Below, piece after piece: positions 1 to 7,762 of a stretch of 41,304 bases of DNA (its first letter is position 1; each line of letters begins with the position of its first letter). This DNA is from CAZPQK01 sp964588695 (GTDB lineage: Bacteria > Krumholzibacteriota > Krumholzibacteriia > WVZY01 > JAKEHA01). Location of the stretch: assembly GCA_964588695.1 (NCBI GenBank), contig CAZPQK010000017.1, positions 1 through 41,304 of the forward strand, written 5' to 3'. Both the position numbers and the translations under genes were made by a program. The notes under the pieces are model-generated. The model had not been told where the DNA came from and did not search any database. It worked only from the letters and a program-made list of their open reading frames with translations.

Positions 1-1377
1 CCCTCCAAAGATGTGACAGGTTCCGCAGGACAGGTCACCGTGCGCAGAGGTTAGCTCGCCATCGTAGAGAAACTTGCGGCCGTCGCGAATATTCGTCGGT
101 GTCGGATCAAAACCGAGCGAAAGTTCGATTGACGAATCATCGGTTAAGTCGACAACCGACAACGTGCTCATGAAGCGATTGTAGACGTAGAGGCGATTGT
201 TCGTTTCGTCGAGCGCCAGGCCTGCGGGGCCCTCACCTACATCGATGCGACGAGTAACCGCGCCATTGACATCCAGTACACCCACCTTGCTGGAACCATA
301 CGCCACCACGTAGATATCGGTGCCCGAACTGTCGATAGCCAGGTCCAATGGTGTCGATAAACTTAGCGCTCGTTCGGCGACGGTGCCTGCGGTATCGGCA
401 TAGTTAATATGAGTATTCAAGTGCACCGGTGTCACCGACGATCCGGGCACAATCCGCGTGATTCTGTTTTGTGCAAAGCCACTCTTTAACTTGGGTTCGA
501 AGCGAACCAAATTGAACGCTTCGGTGTTGGTGACATACAAGTCCCCACTGGTGGGATGCACGGCCAGGTTGAACAGCGACGTTCCGACTCCGCTAATCGT
601 GCTCGTAACCGAAAGCGAGGTTACGTCGATCGCAAACACATCTTCGTCGGGCATGTTGTACGGAATGTGCGCGTTCCAGTTGCCACCGGTTTCGTCTAAC
701 CAGTTGGTGCCGTTAAACTGAACAATCAAGGAAACATCCGGCGCGGGCGGAAGCGCACCGTTCATCGGCGGCGTCGGTGCGGGCAAGCCTCCGTTGGCAG
801 ATACCGTTCCGCGAGGGACGACCGTCGTGCGGTTTCCGCTATCCAATACGTTCACGTAAACGGTTTGGCCGTCGTTGGAAACCGCCAATGAACGCGGATC
901 GCTGCCGTCGATGTCAATGATAGTCGGCGCGGCCGTGAGATCACCCAGGTCATAAACCTTAATTCGGTCTTCCTGTGACAAGCACACAAACGCCTTGCCG
1001 TCGGCGAACACCACGTCGGTGGGTTCGTCGCCAACGATTAGCGTCCGTATGATGGTGCCTTCCGACACATCGATAATGCTGATGCTGTCGGAAACATGGT
1101 TCACCACCCACACCTCGCCGTCGGTGCGAGCGCGCACCGTAACCGGTTCGAGGCCGACCATGATGTCGCGCACCTTTAGAACCGCGGGTCCTTGGACGTC
1201 GTACGCCACCAGCCGATGGTCGGCCATGTGGGTGACGAAGAGCATATTGCCGCTCGGAGACAATTCAACGGGGTGAACCGGCGGGCTTTCATAGTTGATA
1301 TCTGATGCGAGCAGAGGGGTGGCGGCAAGTAAGAGCACCGGCACGAGTACGCTAAGCACATGCCTGAGCAGCGGCAT
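1..1377 (-). CDS. Secreted YVTN-type beta-propeller protein with C-terminal heme c (MauG/CCP-like) domain, partial
   Basis: Reading the minus strand from ATG at 1377 gives 459 open codons that run off the window at position 1, so the C-terminus is missing. Residues 1-24 form a signal peptide (hydrophobic core, then LLA-SD). The body holds repeated beta-propeller blades of the YVTN/YncE kind, with motifs such as GDEPTDVVF, DPRSLAVSNDGQTVYV and DLAIDSSGTDIYVVAYG. At the cut end CGTCH (C451, C454, H455) is a covalent heme c site, in the setting FLYDGELTSAHGDLSC that is typical of the first heme of MauG/cytochrome c peroxidase-like domains. An AGGAGGT lies about 6 nt before the start. Inference: a periplasmic redox protein that uses a propeller as scaffold. 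The exact reaction cannot be read because the second heme region is outside the window. Confidence 0.85.
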   Translation of the reverse strand, partial: MPLLRHVLSVLVPVLLLAATPLLASDINYESPPVHPVELSPSGNMLFVTHMADHRLVAYDVQGPAVLKVRDIMVGLEPVTVRARTDGEVWVVNHVSDSISIIDVSEGTIIRTLIVGDEPTDVVFADGKAFVCLSQEDRIKVYDLGDLTAAPTIIDIDGSDPRSLAVSNDGQTVYVNVLDSGNRTTVVPRGTVSANGGLPAPTPPMNGALPPAPDVSLIVQFNGTNWLDETGGNWNAHIPYNMPDEDVFAIDVTSLSVTSTISGVGTSLFNLAVHPTSGDLYVTNTEAFNLVRFEPKLKSGFAQNRITRIVPGSSVTPVHLNTHINYADTAGTVAERALSLSTPLDLAIDSSGTDIYVVAYGSSKVGVLDVNGAVTRRIDVGEGPAGLALDETNNRLYVYNRFMSTLSVVDLTDDSSIELSLGFDPTPTNIRDGRKFLYDGELTSAHGDLSCGTCHIFGG

Positions 1378-1420
1378 GAACGACCTCCTAAAAGATGTGG
1401 GATTTCCGGCGTCGGCCCAC

Positions 1421-1429
1421 ATTATATCA
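1421..1429 (-). promoter_or_regulatory. Extended -10 promoter (TGATATAAT) for the propeller/cytochrome gene
   Basis: On the minus strand TGATATAAT is a perfect -10 box with an extended TGn element, about 45 bp before the start codon at 1377. No good -35 hexamer lies 17 bp upstream, which fits extended -10 promoters. Confidence 0.5.
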
Positions 1430-1516
1430 CGTCTGTACGTCCCCAGCGAGCGCTAAGACCGCCCCGTGCGCTTGTTTAGGCAATGTATAGACTTAACTCG
1501 CCTTGGAAACGACATG

Positions 1517-1530
1517 GGTCGATCTCGACC
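1517..1530. other. 14-bp palindrome GGTCGA-TC-TCGACC
   Basis: A perfect 6-bp inverted repeat with a 2-bp centre in the 231-bp gap between the SGNH gene end (1609) and the propeller gene start (1377). It lies about 90 bp upstream of the predicted -10 box. It could be an operator or activator site; nothing else in the gap is recognisable. Confidence 0.25.
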
Positions 1531-1608
1531 ATTAAGAACCAGCTCCTGGCCCTAAAAACTAAGATTCCTTCGATCCGGGAGTGGCGGGAACGCCGGGTCA
1601 TGGAGACG

Positions 1609-2820
1609 TCATGGTTCTTGCGGGACAAGATGGCGCGAACGCTCGGCTAAATGCAGGGCTAGCCCGGTCGCCAGATACTCGGCAAACAGTTCGTGCCCCA
1701 ACGGTGTGAAGTGGTTAAAGAACACCACCTCACCGCGATCCATCGCCGGCTTCATCACCGGTGTCGGGTCGAGCAAGTGAAGCCCGCTTCGATCGGCAAA
1801 ACCATGCAAGCGCGGCGCCCACGAATCCTGACCCTCCAATGGAACTTGCAGCATGTTGCGACGCGGCACGCGGATTACGGTGAATCCCCGTTGCTGTGCA
1901 GCAAGGTCTTGCGCCCAGCGAGCAATCACGCGTTCGGTAACTTCCCAACCGGCTGTCACTAGCGAATCTGAAGGCCATGAAGACGGTGCCATACCAATGC
2001 GGCCTGGCGCCCCGCCGTCGCCGCCGTCGCGGTCTTCCGCGGTAACCTCGGTTTTGATTCCGTGTTGTCGCAGTAAATGCACGCGCTGGTGTAGAGTGCT
2101 CACCAAAAGCGAGTTCGACTTTATGTACTGCCAGGCGCGATGCACAGGTTTGGTCTTGTGTCCGTAGAGGCGATTGAAGCGATCATCCACCACAAAGCTA
2201 TCGCCGCTTAGCCGAGGAAACGGCATCACGTCCGCGCGCTTGACTTCGGGAACATTGTCGCCCGGGTCGTTCTCGACGAACACGTGAACCACGTGATCCA
2301 AATCGAGTCTCTCTGTCCACTGCCCTGACTCGAGGTACGAACACACCGTATTGCGCCCCGATACTCCCATGGCAATAACCTCAACACGCTCGACGCTTTC
2401 GCCGCGACGGTTAGTAATTCCACGTAGCGAACCCCGCTGGTTAAGTAGATTCTCGGCGATACGAAAAAAGGTCTGCTCGATCGGAACCTGACGAACCTCA
2501 ACATAGGAGTCCCCGTAAACACCAATCCGGAACGTTCCCGTTTGCGGCTTCTCTTTGTGGTCGATGTCCAGAAAACCCCAGTCGTTCACTTTGCGTTTGA
2601 TGCGTTTACCGTGGTCGTCAACAAACAGCAGTGTCGTTTTGGGATAAAGCTTCCCGCCGGTGACTTCGTCGTAGTAGAAGGTGTGATAGGCCACGCCCGG
2701 GATGGGAATCACGCGCAACAATAGTTCGGCCAGGAACAGGCCGAAGACGGCGGTGACGGTAAGCATTGCCACGGTCAGGCCAATGCGTCGAGCGAGAGAA
2801 GGTTTGGCGGCGGTGGTCAT
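1609..2820 (-). CDS. SGNH/GDSL-hydrolase-like membrane-anchored protein
   Basis: 403 residues. A single N-terminal membrane segment (about residues 14-36) is followed by a periplasmic domain with SGNH-hydrolase-like blocks: GVYGDSYVE (nucleophile candidate S105), GVSGRNT (block II), ENDPGD (block III region) and NHFTPLGH near the C-terminus (candidate catalytic His at about 370). The Asp usually found two or three residues before that His is not visible. The protein may therefore use a dyad or be inactive. Relatives of this architecture act on acyl or acetyl groups of surface glycans; the substrate here is unknown. It lies 47 bp downstream of the SLC13 permease on the same strand and is probably co-transcribed with it. 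The Shine-Dalgarno sequence is weak. Confidence 0.7.
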   Translation of the reverse strand: MTTAAKPSLARRIGLTVAMLTVTAVFGLFLAELLLRVIPIPGVAYHTFYYDEVTGGKLYPKTTLLFVDDHGKRIKRKVNDWGFLDIDHKEKPQTGTFRIGVYGDSYVEVRQVPIEQTFFRIAENLLNQRGSLRGITNRRGESVERVEVIAMGVSGRNTVCSYLESGQWTERLDLDHVVHVFVENDPGDNVPEVKRADVMPFPRLSGDSFVVDDRFNRLYGHKTKPVHRAWQYIKSNSLLVSTLHQRVHLLRQHGIKTEVTAEDRDGGDGGAPGRIGMAPSSWPSDSLVTAGWEVTERVIARWAQDLAAQQRGFTVIRVPRRNMLQVPLEGQDSWAPRLHGFADRSGLHLLDPTPVMKPAMDRGEVVFFNHFTPLGHELFAEYLATGLALHLAERSRHLVPQEP

Positions 2821-2867
2821 GGGTCCATTCTAGCCGGTCACGGCCGCAGCGAACACCCGCGGTTTCC

Positions 2868-4634
2868 CTAGAATGGCCATACCCGCGGAGCAAGCAGCAC
2901 GGTAATGATGCCCACGAGCAGCGTCATTGGCACCCCGATTTTCACGAAGTCGGACATCCGGTAGCCGCCGGGACCCCATACCATCAGGTTGGTCTGGTAA
3001 CCGAGCGGAGTCGCAAACGCCGCCGACGCTGCCACCATCATTGCGATGGTAAACGGCACGTGGTTAACGCCCAACGAATGCGCGGTCGCCACGGCGATTG
3101 GAAACATGATGACGGCCGCAGCGTTATTGGTGACAAAACTCGATACCAGCGTTGTCGCCAGGTAAACCAGTGCAAGGGCAATCCAAGGACTGCTCCCCGC
3201 CTGCGCAATGAGTCCCTGCGCCATCACGTCGGCCGCCCCCGACGACTCCAATCCATGGCCAATTCCAAACGATGCCGCGATGGCGATCAACAACGGCCAG
3301 TCGATGCTTCGCCGGGCCGCTGCCTCAGAGGTACAACGGGTTAGAATCATTAGCGCCGCGGCGACGAACGCCGCAGTTAGCATACTCAGCCAACCGGCGG
3401 TGACCGAAATAATCATCCCGCCCAGAATGAGCATGGCAAACGGCGCCTGCTGCTTGGTCGGCGGATCGCCGCGATCGAGCACGCTGATAAGGTAGAAATC
3501 ACTTGAATTGCGGTTGTTAACTGCAAATGTGGGATGAGCTTCCAGCAATAGGGCATCGCCCGGTCGCAGCACGATGTCACCAATTCGCCCCTTCATTCGA
3601 ACCCCGTTGCGCGACACCGCGATGACGACAGCGTTGTAGCGATTGCGGAATCGCCCCTCGCGAATCGTCATCCCCACCAGCGGGCAAGTCGCCGACACCA
3701 CCGCTTCCATGAAGCGACGTTGTGCGCGATGCGAGTTGAGCTTAAACACCTGCGTCGTGGCCAGCTGTAGACCGGGGCGTTTTTGTAAGTCGACAACGCG
3801 GTCAAGCACGCCAACAAAAATTAGCTGGTCACCGGCCTCTAAGGTTTGCAGTGGGTCGACCGCCGGAAACACCGTGTCGCCGCGATGGATCTCGATAAGG
3901 AACAAACCGTCAAGGTGTCGCAGGCCAGCTTCTTCAATGCTAAGCCCAACCAACGGCCCGCCATCGGAAACCACCATCTCCACCGCGTACTCGCGAGGAT
4001 CTTCGGGGATGATGTCGTCGCTGTCCAGGTCGGGCAAAAGTCGCCGGCCGATGACAAGCATAAACAAGAAGCCAGCGATCGCCGCCGGAACACCTACCCA
4101 CGCGATGTCGAACAGGCCCAGGCTGGGTAGCCCTTCGCTAACCATCATGCCGTTGACCACCAGGTTGGTCGACGTACCGATTAGCGTACACAACCCACCG
4201 AGAATCGCGGTGTAGCTTAGCGGCAACAACATTTTGGAAGGCGAAACCCCGGTGCGACGGCACCAGTTCATTACTGCGGGCAGGAGCATCGCTACGATAG
4301 GCGTGTTGTTGAGAAAGGCACTGCCCAGCAGTACCGGCCCGGCCAGTCTGGCCTGGGCGACGGTCGAAGATCGCGTGCGACCCAATACCCTTTGCAGGAC
4401 AATCGCCAGAACACCCGTTTGACTGAGTCCGGCCGCCACCACAAAGAGCACGCCAACGGTTACCACACCGGTGTTAGCGAAGCCAGAGAGCGCTGTCGCC
4501 GGGTCGACAATTCCCGAGGCCAGCAACAACGTCAGGCCGCCCATCAAGATCAGATAGGGCGGATGGCGGGTCAGCGCAAGCGCCGCAAAAACGGCGACAA
4601 CAACGCCGGTGGCAAACCAGGCTTCCGGGGTCAA
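2868..4634 (-). CDS. SLC13/DASS-type permease with two RCK_C (TrkA-C) domains
   Basis: 588 residues. The fold is that of the divalent anion:Na+ symporter (SLC13/CitT) family: hydrophobic helices in the first 200 residues with FLNNTP (108-113) and GTSTNLVV (153-160), a hydrophilic insert of about residues 205-370 with two TrkA-C-like repeats (each ending in an LxxGDxLxxxG-type motif), and a second membrane half with SFVTNNAAAVIMFP. Proteins of this type move sulfate, dicarboxylates or related anions across the inner membrane; the ligand cannot be read from sequence. The start is TTG at 4634, chosen because GGAGG lies 6 nt upstream. The SGNH gene follows. Confidence 0.88.
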   Translation of the reverse strand: MTPEAWFATGVVVAVFAALALTRHPPYLILMGGLTLLLASGIVDPATALSGFANTGVVTVGVLFVVAAGLSQTGVLAIVLQRVLGRTRSSTVAQARLAGPVLLGSAFLNNTPIVAMLLPAVMNWCRRTGVSPSKMLLPLSYTAILGGLCTLIGTSTNLVVNGMMVSEGLPSLGLFDIAWVGVPAAIAGFLFMLVIGRRLLPDLDSDDIIPEDPREYAVEMVVSDGGPLVGLSIEEAGLRHLDGLFLIEIHRGDTVFPAVDPLQTLEAGDQLIFVGVLDRVVDLQKRPGLQLATTQVFKLNSHRAQRRFMEAVVSATCPLVGMTIREGRFRNRYNAVVIAVSRNGVRMKGRIGDIVLRPGDALLLEAHPTFAVNNRNSSDFYLISVLDRGDPPTKQQAPFAMLILGGMIISVTAGWLSMLTAAFVAAALMILTRCTSEAAARRSIDWPLLIAIAASFGIGHGLESSGAADVMAQGLIAQAGSSPWIALALVYLATTLVSSFVTNNAAAVIMFPIAVATAHSLGVNHVPFTIAMMVAASAAFATPLGYQTNLMVWGPGGYRMSDFVKIGVPMTLLVGIITVLLAPRVWPF

Positions 4635-4666
4635 ACAACGCCTCCGGGGTCAATCGAGAGTGACGA

Positions 4667-4685
4667 CGGCCCGGCTGGCGGGCCG
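4667..4685. other. GC-rich hairpin in the leader of the SLC13 gene
   Basis: CGGCCCG and CGGGCCG form a perfect 7-bp stem with a 5-nt loop, 33-51 nt upstream of the TTG start of the permease. There is no T-run, so it is not a classical terminator. A regulatory role is only a possibility. Confidence 0.25.
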
Positions 4686-4729
4686 CCTGAGACTGTAACC
4701 GACAATGTTTAATGAGTATACGACGAAAT

Positions 4730-4747
4730 GCCCCGGGAGTTCGGGGC
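4730..4747 (-). terminator. Weak intrinsic terminator after the secreted paralogue pair
   Basis: On the minus strand, 18 nt after the stop of the 998-residue gene, GCCCCG-N6-CGGGGC forms a 6-bp GC-only stem followed by ATTTCG. The T-tract is poor, so the call is tentative. Confidence 0.35.
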
Positions 4748-4765
4748 CACGTAGAGGCATGGTCC

Positions 4766-7762
4766 CTATTTGAGCAGGACCATCTTGCGCGTGCGCGTGA
4801 ACTCGGGCGTACTGAGGCGATAAAAATACACCCCGGAGGCCACCGCAACGCCGCCGTCGTTGGTGCCGTCCCACACTTGCGGCGCCACCTCACCCGGTCG
4901 TTGGACCCCGTTGACCAGCGTTCGGATGCGACGGCCGGTGACATCAAAGATCGCCAGCTCCACATGGGAGGTTCGGGCCAGCGAGTACTCGATGGTGGTC
5001 GTCGGATTAAACGGGTTGGGGTAGTTCTGGGCGAGTCGGGTGCTGCGTGGAGAGGTTGTCGTCGTAGGTGCCCCCACCGACTGTCCTAACCAGGCAAGTA
5101 CTTGCGCGAGATACGTAACCCGGTCGGAGATGCCGTCGGTGTCGTCGTCACGTAAATCACGAAGCCCGAAACCGGATAGCACGACACCGACTTCCACCGA
5201 ATCGGGGTTCAATGTCTTTTGACCAATGGTGGCTCCAGTGATCGGACTCCCGTCATACGAGGCCAGTAGTTCACCGTTCCCGGATGCGGCAATCACGTCG
5301 AAGTCGGTGACATCCGGACAGTCGCCAAACGCCACAAACGTTTCGCCAGCGAACGGCCCGGGCTGCGTGCCTTCGACACTCGGCGATCGCAGTAGACCGG
5401 CCCAATAATGGTTCGGATTCAGGAGGTCATAGTTCACGTATGTGGATCGAAGGGCTGCCAACCCAGGCCCGGTGAGCCACTTCATGGCGTCCGGCAAGTC
5501 AGGTCCGGCTAACACAACTCCACCTACGCGATCGAGCCCGTCCAGAAACAACTTAAAAAGCAACGCGTCGTCGGACTTGTGTGCGAGGCCGGTCCCGTCA
5601 CCAATCAAAAGGTCATCTCCGCATTCAAATACAACCACATCGTAATTCGCAAGAAGCTGCACCGTGACGTTTTCGATTTTGCTTTCGATTCCGGGGACCC
5701 TCCGCCCGCGAGCACGGTAAGTATCAACATTCACACCAAGCGCATCGAACATGGATTCATACTGTGGCGTAGAGTTCAGATCGCTCGACTGATTGACGAA
5801 CAACACGTTTCCGTTGCCCGCACCTGTTAGGGTGGGTAGTACGGTGAATTCATCGGCTCCGATCGCTGCGTCGGCGATGTTGTCGACGGTACCGCCTGTG
5901 ACCGAATGGTACGACCACTCGCCAATCGCGTTCACTGAAGCGTAGAAAAAGCTTACTGTGTCGCCCGGAGTAAAAAGGTTGTCGTTCAAGTCAATACAAA
6001 ACCGGTCGGTTTCCGGACTCGATCTACCCGGACCAGTAAAACTCGTGTCACAACGCAACCAGGTCCATTCTTTTCCGCCGGCAACAGAACTGTGTACGAC
6101 CGGAAAACGAAACGAATCCTGCGTAAGGGCGTGACCAACTTTTGTAGGCTGCCCTTGCGGCGACACACTTGCCAATAGATACACCGCAGCCCCAGTACCT
6201 GAATACGAATCCACCATTAGTCCATGGCCTCGATCGCGAACCAAGATTAACGCCGAGTCCGCAAACTGGATATTGGGGTTTGCAGCGGGAACCAGATCGT
6301 CCGCGCCGTCTGCTCTCGCCGTCCCCGTGATGGTACCGTCACTGGAGAAGTTGTCATTGAACTGCTCAACATCAGAACTAATCCACTCCGGACCGTTTAG
6401 ATCTACGTTGTAGATTGCCACGTTGTCGAACACCGGACTTTGTGTGTGCGGGGTGCCGCCAAAAACGCTGCAAAGCGACTCACAAAGGTCGAACACTTGA
6501 AACCGTACTTGCAATTCACTCGCACCTGGAACCAACAACTCGCTAAAATCAGCCTGTTGACGAAACCAATCTTTTTGTGAGCCAAAATAGATACGAGAAG
6601 CCCCCTCCCAACGAGACCAGCAATCATCCACGAGAAATCGAACGTCCCATCGGTAGAAGACGTGTGCTTCGAGTGGAAGATCTCGATAGACATCAAACTC
6701 CAAGTACCAGTTTCCGCCTGCGGCGACCAATGGTAGTGCCGGGCTGACGATGGCATTGCTAAGAAACGATGTTGCCGAACTCCCGTACGGCACGATCGGT
6801 AGGTCTGCATATACGCCTCCCGACCCCGTGTAGGCCGAGCCGATAAAGAACACCCATGCGTTACTAACTTCCGAGCGACACGGATCTTCTTGCGCTAACG
6901 CCACCGCAGGATACAACCCGGCAAAATCGCCCAACGGAATTTGCGCGCATGCGTTCCAGTGCGCGGTTTGCGTTGCATTGACGAGGTCACCTTCGAAATC
7001 AGTCGCGTGGATGTTGATGCCATCGACACGTAAGTTAATATCGTCTAAGACAACGGCGCCGTCGGTGTCCCACAGGCCGTCTTCGTCAGACCAGTAATCA
7101 TCCGACTTGAATCGAAATCGCAACAGAGTTGCGCCCGCGAGTAGGCTGTCGGGTACATGTGCCGTCAGCGTATCCAAGCCCGTTCCGCTGATCTCGGACA
7201 GGCCGACGATGGGCATCCACTCATCACGATCGAACCAGTCGTCGTACCCCCAAAACTCGACTGACCATTCGTCGTAGCCCGGCTCGGTGTCGTAGTGAAT
7301 CGAAAAGGACAGTTCGATATCGGGACCGCTGATCGAATCGCTCAGGCAGAGCATTTGATCCCAGTTGTTCCCGTAACCCGGTAACGAGGCGTAGCTGCAC
7401 AGTGGATTGGTCGACGCCGGGCGCGCACCGCACCACATGGCCTTGTTGCCCCCGGGCGCGGTTAAGATTGGACCGTTAAGCCCGGCAAAGTCATCGACAT
7501 GAAAATAGAGAGCTTCGGCTTCGGTCAAATCGACCGACGTCCACCCTTGCGTGTCGGGCTGATTCCCGTTGTCGAACGTAAACCAACCGACGACGGTGGT
7601 TTCCGGAGAGACCCGCGCCCATGCGTCCAACTTGGTTGAGCTGTTGGGTGCAGACTCCTCCGCGGTCAGCGGGCGGTATGCCAGCGTCTTTGCGAAGGCG
7701 GCCGTGCTCCACAGTAGCATTCCCAGCATCACGACAACGAAAGCAGCGCGAACCGATGTCAC
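4766..7762 (-). CDS. Large secreted protein with C-terminal FlgD-like/T9SS-type sorting domain (paralogue 2)
   Basis: 998 residues from a GTG start at 7762 that overlaps the stop of the upstream paralogue by 4 nt. An upstream extension of 35 codons is only the other paralogue's end read in a second frame. Residues 1-24 form a clear signal peptide ending AFA-K. The body contains two similar beta-sandwich-looking modules with FDNG...QGWTSVD, MWCGARP and DTDGAVVLDDI motifs, like the jelly-roll binding modules of secreted FCB proteins. A segment around LLANYDVVVFECGDDLLIGDGTG may be a Rossmann or flavodoxin-like fold. The C-terminus has NYPNPFNPTTTIEYSL, a GVYFYRL strand and the final KMVLLK. Inference: exported across the outer membrane and surface-bound. 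The substrate is unknown. No Shine-Dalgarno sequence is visible, so translation probably depends on coupling. Confidence 0.82.
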   Translation of the reverse strand: MTSVRAAFVVVMLGMLLWSTAAFAKTLAYRPLTAEESAPNSSTKLDAWARVSPETTVVGWFTFDNGNQPDTQGWTSVDLTEAEALYFHVDDFAGLNGPILTAPGGNKAMWCGARPASTNPLCSYASLPGYGNNWDQMLCLSDSISGPDIELSFSIHYDTEPGYDEWSVEFWGYDDWFDRDEWMPIVGLSEISGTGLDTLTAHVPDSLLAGATLLRFRFKSDDYWSDEDGLWDTDGAVVLDDINLRVDGINIHATDFEGDLVNATQTAHWNACAQIPLGDFAGLYPAVALAQEDPCRSEVSNAWVFFIGSAYTGSGGVYADLPIVPYGSSATSFLSNAIVSPALPLVAAGGNWYLEFDVYRDLPLEAHVFYRWDVRFLVDDCWSRWEGASRIYFGSQKDWFRQQADFSELLVPGASELQVRFQVFDLCESLCSVFGGTPHTQSPVFDNVAIYNVDLNGPEWISSDVEQFNDNFSSDGTITGTARADGADDLVPAANPNIQFADSALILVRDRGHGLMVDSYSGTGAAVYLLASVSPQGQPTKVGHALTQDSFRFPVVHSSVAGGKEWTWLRCDTSFTGPGRSSPETDRFCIDLNDNLFTPGDTVSFFYASVNAIGEWSYHSVTGGTVDNIADAAIGADEFTVLPTLTGAGNGNVLFVNQSSDLNSTPQYESMFDALGVNVDTYRARGRRVPGIESKIENVTVQLLANYDVVVFECGDDLLIGDGTGLAHKSDDALLFKLFLDGLDRVGGVVLAGPDLPDAMKWLTGPGLAALRSTYVNYDLLNPNHYWAGLLRSPSVEGTQPGPFAGETFVAFGDCPDVTDFDVIAASGNGELLASYDGSPITGATIGQKTLNPDSVEVGVVLSGFGLRDLRDDDTDGISDRVTYLAQVLAWLGQSVGAPTTTTSPRSTRLAQNYPNPFNPTTTIEYSLARTSHVELAIFDVTGRRIRTLVNGVQRPGEVAPQVWDGTNDGGVAVASGVYFYRLSTPEFTRTRKMVLLK
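4770..5154 (-). repeat. 385-bp direct repeat, copy A (3' end of paralogue 2)
   Basis: Aligned by eye with 7763-8147: 385 bp with only four mismatches, three of them in the first 60 bp. It encodes the shared last 125-130 residues including the sorting domain. Outside this block the two genes diverge strongly. Confidence 0.95.

Noticed and set aside
2766..4215. Plus-strand open frames of 190-192 codons opposite the SLC13 gene
   Set aside because: They lie antisense to a well-supported permease, have arginine- and serine-rich composition, no family motif and no ribosome binding site. They are shadows of codon bias.
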